Part shown: positions 6,837 through 9,127 of the stretch, in pieces | How positions within the stretch are numbered: the stretch's first letter is position 1 | How the letters are laid out: the number at the start of each line of letters is the position of its first letter | Assembly (NCBI GenBank): GCA_900544435.1 | Contig: UQVG01000072.1 | Span: forward strand, 1 to 9,127 | From: an uncultured Erysipelotrichaceae bacterium | GTDB taxonomy: Bacteria > Bacillota_I > Bacilli_A > Erysipelotrichales > Coprobacillaceae | Reading direction: 5' to 3' | Length of the DNA stretch: 9,127 nucleotides | Notes under the pieces: generated by a model | Seen by the model: only the letters and a program-made list of their open reading frames with translations | Databases searched by the model: none | What the model was told of the DNA's origin: nothing | Made by a program: the position numbers and the translations under genes

Positions 6837-7969
6837 TATAGATATTCAATCTCTTTTCCGTCTTTATAGACTTTTTCAATCGTTCCTCCACCTAAGCAAA
6901 CATCTCCATCATAAAAAACAGCTGCTTGTCCAGGAGTCACTGATTTAACAGGTTGATCAAACTCTAATTTTACTGTATTTTCATCAATAAATGTTAAAGT
7001 TACTGGATTATCTTTTTGACGATATCTAAACTTTGTATTACATTTAATCGCTTCTTGTGGTTTAACACTTGGTATCCAGTTAACATCTGTAATTAAAGCT
7101 CCTGTAGACATCAACCAATCATTTTGATCTCCTTGGCAAATATATAAAATATTTTGATCATAGTTTTTACCAACGACAAACCAAGCATCACCTGAACCAC
7201 CAATACCTAGCCCTTTTCTTTGACCAATGGTATAATACATGATTCCAATATGATCACCAATCACTTTACCAGTTTGAATATCAACCATCTTTCCAGGTTT
7301 TGCTGGAATATAATTTTGTAAGAATTGTTTAAAGTCTCTTTCTCCAATAAAACAAATTCCTGTACTATCTTTTTTATGAGCTACCGGTAAACCTAATTCT
7401 TCAGCAATTTTTCTAACTTCTTGTTTTGTAATATTTCCTAAAGGAAATAAAGAAGCTTGTAATTGTTTTTGATTAAGTTGACATAAAAAATATGTTTGAT
7501 CTTTATTTTGATCAATTCCTTTTAACATCACTGAATCATTACCTTCATGATGTTCAACACGCGCATAATGTCCTGTTGCAATAAAATCTGCATTAAGTTC
7601 TTCAGCATATTCTAAAAATGCTTTAAATTTAATATGTTTGTTACATAAAATATCTGGATTTGGTGTTCTTCCTTTAGCATATTCATCAATAAAATACGTA
7701 AAAACCTTATCCCAATACTCTTTAATAAAATCGACTCTTCTAATTTCTATTCCAAGATGTTTAGCTACTGCTTTAGCATCGTTATAATCTTGTTCTTGAG
7801 GACAAATATCGTTATCATTTGTGGGATTACCTAAAATATCATTATTTAATTGGCTATCCCAGTTTCGCATAAATACGCCAATAACTTCATATCCTTGTTG
7901 TTTAAGCAAATAAGCTGCTACAGCAGAGTCAACACCTCCACTTAATCCTAAAACGACTCTTTTTTTCAT
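6836..7969 (-). CDS. mnmA: tRNA-specific 2-thiouridylase MnmA
   Basis: A 377-residue enzyme of normal length for MnmA (TrmU). It adenylates U34 of the tRNAs for Lys, Glu and Gln and replaces the 2-oxygen with sulfur received from a cysteine desulfurase relay. The N-terminal PP-loop GLSGGVDSAVAAYLL (8-22) binds ATP. GRTPNPDILCNKHIKF (100-115) holds Asp106 and the first catalytic Cys109, and KKDSTGICFIGER (199-211) holds the persulfide-forming Cys206. TIGQRKGLGIGG (247-258) and a C-terminal beta-barrel ending in VTPGQAAVFYDGDVCLGGG (344-362) complete the family pattern. The start is set by a perfect AAGGAGG at 7982-7976, six bases upstream. In Bacillus a cysteine desulfurase gene sits directly upstream; here that position holds an unrelated ROK gene and a hairpin, so the sulfur donor must be encoded elsewhere. 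Confidence 0.98.
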   Translation of the reverse strand: MKKRVVLGLSGGVDSAVAAYLLKQQGYEVIGVFMRNWDSQLNNDILGNPTNDNDICPQEQDYNDAKAVAKHLGIEIRRVDFIKEYWDKVFTYFIDEYAKGRTPNPDILCNKHIKFKAFLEYAEELNADFIATGHYARVEHHEGNDSVMLKGIDQNKDQTYFLCQLNQKQLQASLFPLGNITKQEVRKIAEELGLPVAHKKDSTGICFIGERDFKQFLQNYIPAKPGKMVDIQTGKVIGDHIGIMYYTIGQRKGLGIGGSGDAWFVVGKNYDQNILYICQGDQNDWLMSTGALITDVNWIPSVKPQEAIKCNTKFRYRQKDNPVTLTFIDENTVKLEFDQPVKSVTPGQAAVFYDGDVCLGGGTIEKVYKDGKEIEYL

Positions 7970-7989
7970 AATCGTCCTCCTTCTCGTGT

Positions 7990-8017
7990 ATTATATCAAA
8001 AACAAAATCAAAGTAAA
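7990..8017 (-). promoter_or_regulatory. Extended -10 promoter for mnmA-recD2
   Basis: On the minus strand TGATATAAT (7998-7990) is a perfect -10 with the extended TGn element; TTTACT (8017-8012) is a 4-of-6 -35 at 16 bases. The predicted start near 7983 would leave a leader of only about 14 bases, with the ribosome binding site essentially at the 5' end. Confidence 0.72.
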
Positions 8018-8032
8018 ACAATAAGACACAAT

Positions 8033-8055
8033 AATAGCCCCTTAAAGGGGCTATT
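8033..8055 (-). terminator. Hairpin terminator after the ROK gene
   Basis: A perfect 9-bp stem AATAGCCCC / GGGGCTATT (8055-8047 with 8041-8033; a tenth pair is possible in the loop) begins six bases after the ROK stop codon. The stem is GC-rich but the following minus-strand sequence ATTATTGTGTCTTATTG is only a modest U tract, so termination may be incomplete. Confidence 0.75.
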
Positions 8056-8060
8056 TCTTA

Positions 8061-8978
8061 TTAACCTAATTGAGACATTGGCAACATTGCAGCACCGATT
8101 GCTCCACAATCATCAATTTCTTTAAATAATAGAGGGATATGATTTCTCATACCTACATGAATTTTACTGTTAAATCTTTTTTCAAGTTCATCCCAGAAAT
8201 AAGCTTTAGATTTGAAAACTCCTCCACCTAATACGAAACAATGTGGGTCTACAGTATGAGCAACATTAGCAAGTAAAGTAGAGAAACCATCAATAAATTC
8301 TTCAGCAATTTTTTGACATGCTTCGTCTCCTTCAGCAGCTAATTTGAAAACATCACCTGCATGTTTTACTAAATCACCTTTAGCTTCTTTACCTTTTCTT
8401 GTAAGAGCTGTACCAGAAATTTCCCCTTCAACAGCACCTGGATTTAAAGCACCTTGTTTATAACCACCTGGTACAAGAATCATGTTTCCAATTTCTCCTG
8501 CATGTCCTCTACCACCTGATACTAATTTTTTATCAACAACAAAAGCTCCACCAACACCTGTTGAACAAGTAATAAAATAATTTGTTTTATAGTCTTTTCC
8601 TGCACCTAATACAGCTTCTGCTAAACCAGCAACATTGGCATCATTATCAATAAAAGTTGGTAATCCAAATTTTTCTTTTAGTTTGTGACAAATTGGATAA
8701 TTTTCAAATCCTGGTAAGTTACTTGCCATAATCATAATACCAAGTTCTGTATCTACTGGTCCTGGAGCGCCAATTCCAATTCCTTCAACTCCTTGTAAAC
8801 CACCGCATACAGATGTATCTAATGCTTCAATTTGTTTTATTATTTTGTCGCATACATAATCTGGTCCATTTTCACATTCTGTAGGTCCTTTAACTTCACT
8901 ATAAGATTCACCATTTTCATCTACTAATAGGGTTCTTACATTTGTTCCACCTAAATCGATACCGATATAATATTTCAT
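8061..8978 (-). CDS. ROK family protein (putative sugar kinase), zinc-motif-less variant
   Basis: A 305-residue ROK-family actin-fold protein. The ATP phosphate loop is IDLGGTNVRTLLVD (7-20), followed by GIGIGAPGPVD (66-76), the catalytic-Asp segment FIDNDANVAGLAEA (109-122, D113), STGVGGAFV (139-147) and a C-terminal FVLGGGVF (248-255). These predict phosphorylation of a hexose or amino sugar, glucokinase-like; no DNA-binding domain is present, so it is not an NagC/Xyl-type repressor. The usual GEIGH plus CxCGxxGCxE zinc site is absent: the sequence reads GEIGN (161-165) and then GALNPGAVEGEISGTAL with no cysteine. The substrate is therefore uncertain. I use the ATG at 8978-8976, seven bases after AGGAGG (8991-8986). 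A start 12 codons further upstream would translate the ribosome binding site itself and adds nothing family-like. The gene ends at a hairpin. Confidence 0.88.
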   Translation of the reverse strand: MKYYIGIDLGGTNVRTLLVDENGESYSEVKGPTECENGPDYVCDKIIKQIEALDTSVCGGLQGVEGIGIGAPGPVDTELGIMIMASNLPGFENYPICHKLKEKFGLPTFIDNDANVAGLAEAVLGAGKDYKTNYFITCSTGVGGAFVVDKKLVSGGRGHAGEIGNMILVPGGYKQGALNPGAVEGEISGTALTRKGKEAKGDLVKHAGDVFKLAAEGDEACQKIAEEFIDGFSTLLANVAHTVDPHCFVLGGGVFKSKAYFWDELEKRFNSKIHVGMRNHIPLLFKEIDDCGAIGAAMLPMSQLG

Positions 8979-9005
8979 TCTATTTCCTCCTAAAATTATA
9001 ATTAA

Positions 9006-9011
9006 ATTATA
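9006..9011 (-). promoter_or_regulatory. Possible -10 element for the ROK gene
   Basis: A perfect TATAAT on the minus strand lies 27 bases before the ROK start, between the upstream stop codon and the AGGAGG site. No -35 of useful quality is found at 16-18 bases (TTCTCT at 17). A second TATAAT at 9000-8995 is too close to the ribosome binding site. The ROK gene could instead be read through from the gene upstream. Confidence 0.38.
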
Positions 9012-9026
9012 CAATAAAATATGTAT

Positions 9027-9127
9027 TTAGAGAACGCCTTCAAATAAACTTTTTTCAATTTTTTGAAATTGCGCAGGTTTAGGACAAATAATCTCTTTTC
9101 CTCTTAAATAACTAAGTGAACCAAATG
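9027..9127 (-). CDS. 3' end of an unrecognised gene
   Basis: An open frame enters from the right edge and ends at a TAA at 9029-9027, giving the last 32 residues, from FGSLSYLRGKEIICPKPAQF to KSLFEGVL. No stop interrupts it, while the other two minus frames close within the first 25 bases, and the composition is protein-like. It ends 48 bases before the ROK start with no obvious terminator between, so the two may share a transcript. I do not recognise the family from this fragment. Confidence 0.55.
   Translation of the reverse strand, partial: FGSLSYLRGKEIICPKPAQFQKIEKSLFEGVL

Noticed and set aside
8979..9014. Upstream ATG giving a 12-residue longer ROK protein
   Set aside because: The extra residues (MYNLIIILGGNR) would be translated from the AGGAGG site that serves the ATG at 8978, and family homology begins right at MKYYIGIDLGGT.
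9051..9071. Inverted repeat CAATTT/AAATTG near the right edge
   Set aside because: It lies inside the open 3' coding fragment, is composed almost only of A and T, and has no terminator tail; probably chance.
1..9127. A mobile element, CRISPR, defence or biosynthetic system
   Set aside because: No transposase, integrase, direct-repeat array, nuclease/toxin pair or biosynthetic genes are visible; the genes are conserved housekeeping genes with uniform base composition.

Overview
The window comes from a low-GC, AT-rich Firmicute (Bacillota). A relative of the Erysipelotrichia/Coprobacillus group is my best guess from protein style and gene order, but this is inference. The genetic code looks standard. 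All nine stop codons visible in the window are TAA. Every supported gene lies on the minus strand, so transcription runs from high to low coordinates.

In transcription order: (1) the last 32 codons of an unrecognised gene (9127-9027); (2) a ROK-family sugar kinase/regulator-like protein (8978-8061), closed by a GC-rich hairpin; (3) an extended -10 promoter driving mnmA (tRNA 2-thiouridylase) and recD2 (helicase), coupled by a TAATG overlap, followed by an untracked 36-codon ORF for a small membrane-type peptide; (4) a strong promoter and complete T-box leader with a GCU (Ala) specifier controlling alaS; (5) ireB, ruvX and yrzB/DUF1292, tightly packed, with a probable internal promoter whose -35 overlaps the alaS stop codon, ending at a strong GAAA-loop terminator; (6) the start of a lactonase-type beta-propeller gene running off the left edge.

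The core mnmA-recD2-alaS-ireB-ruvX-yrzB is the conserved housekeeping neighbourhood known from Bacillus and relatives. It joins tRNA modification, tRNA charging, DNA repair and a substrate of the PASTA Ser/Thr kinase. The T-box makes alaS depend on uncharged tRNA-Ala; the internal promoter would let ireB-ruvX-yrzB be expressed independently.

I see no mobile element, CRISPR array, tRNA/rRNA or defence system. The least ordinary items are the small Cys-rich membrane peptide between recD2 and alaS, the ROK protein lacking the family's zinc site, and an 18-bp palindrome inside the alaS promoter.
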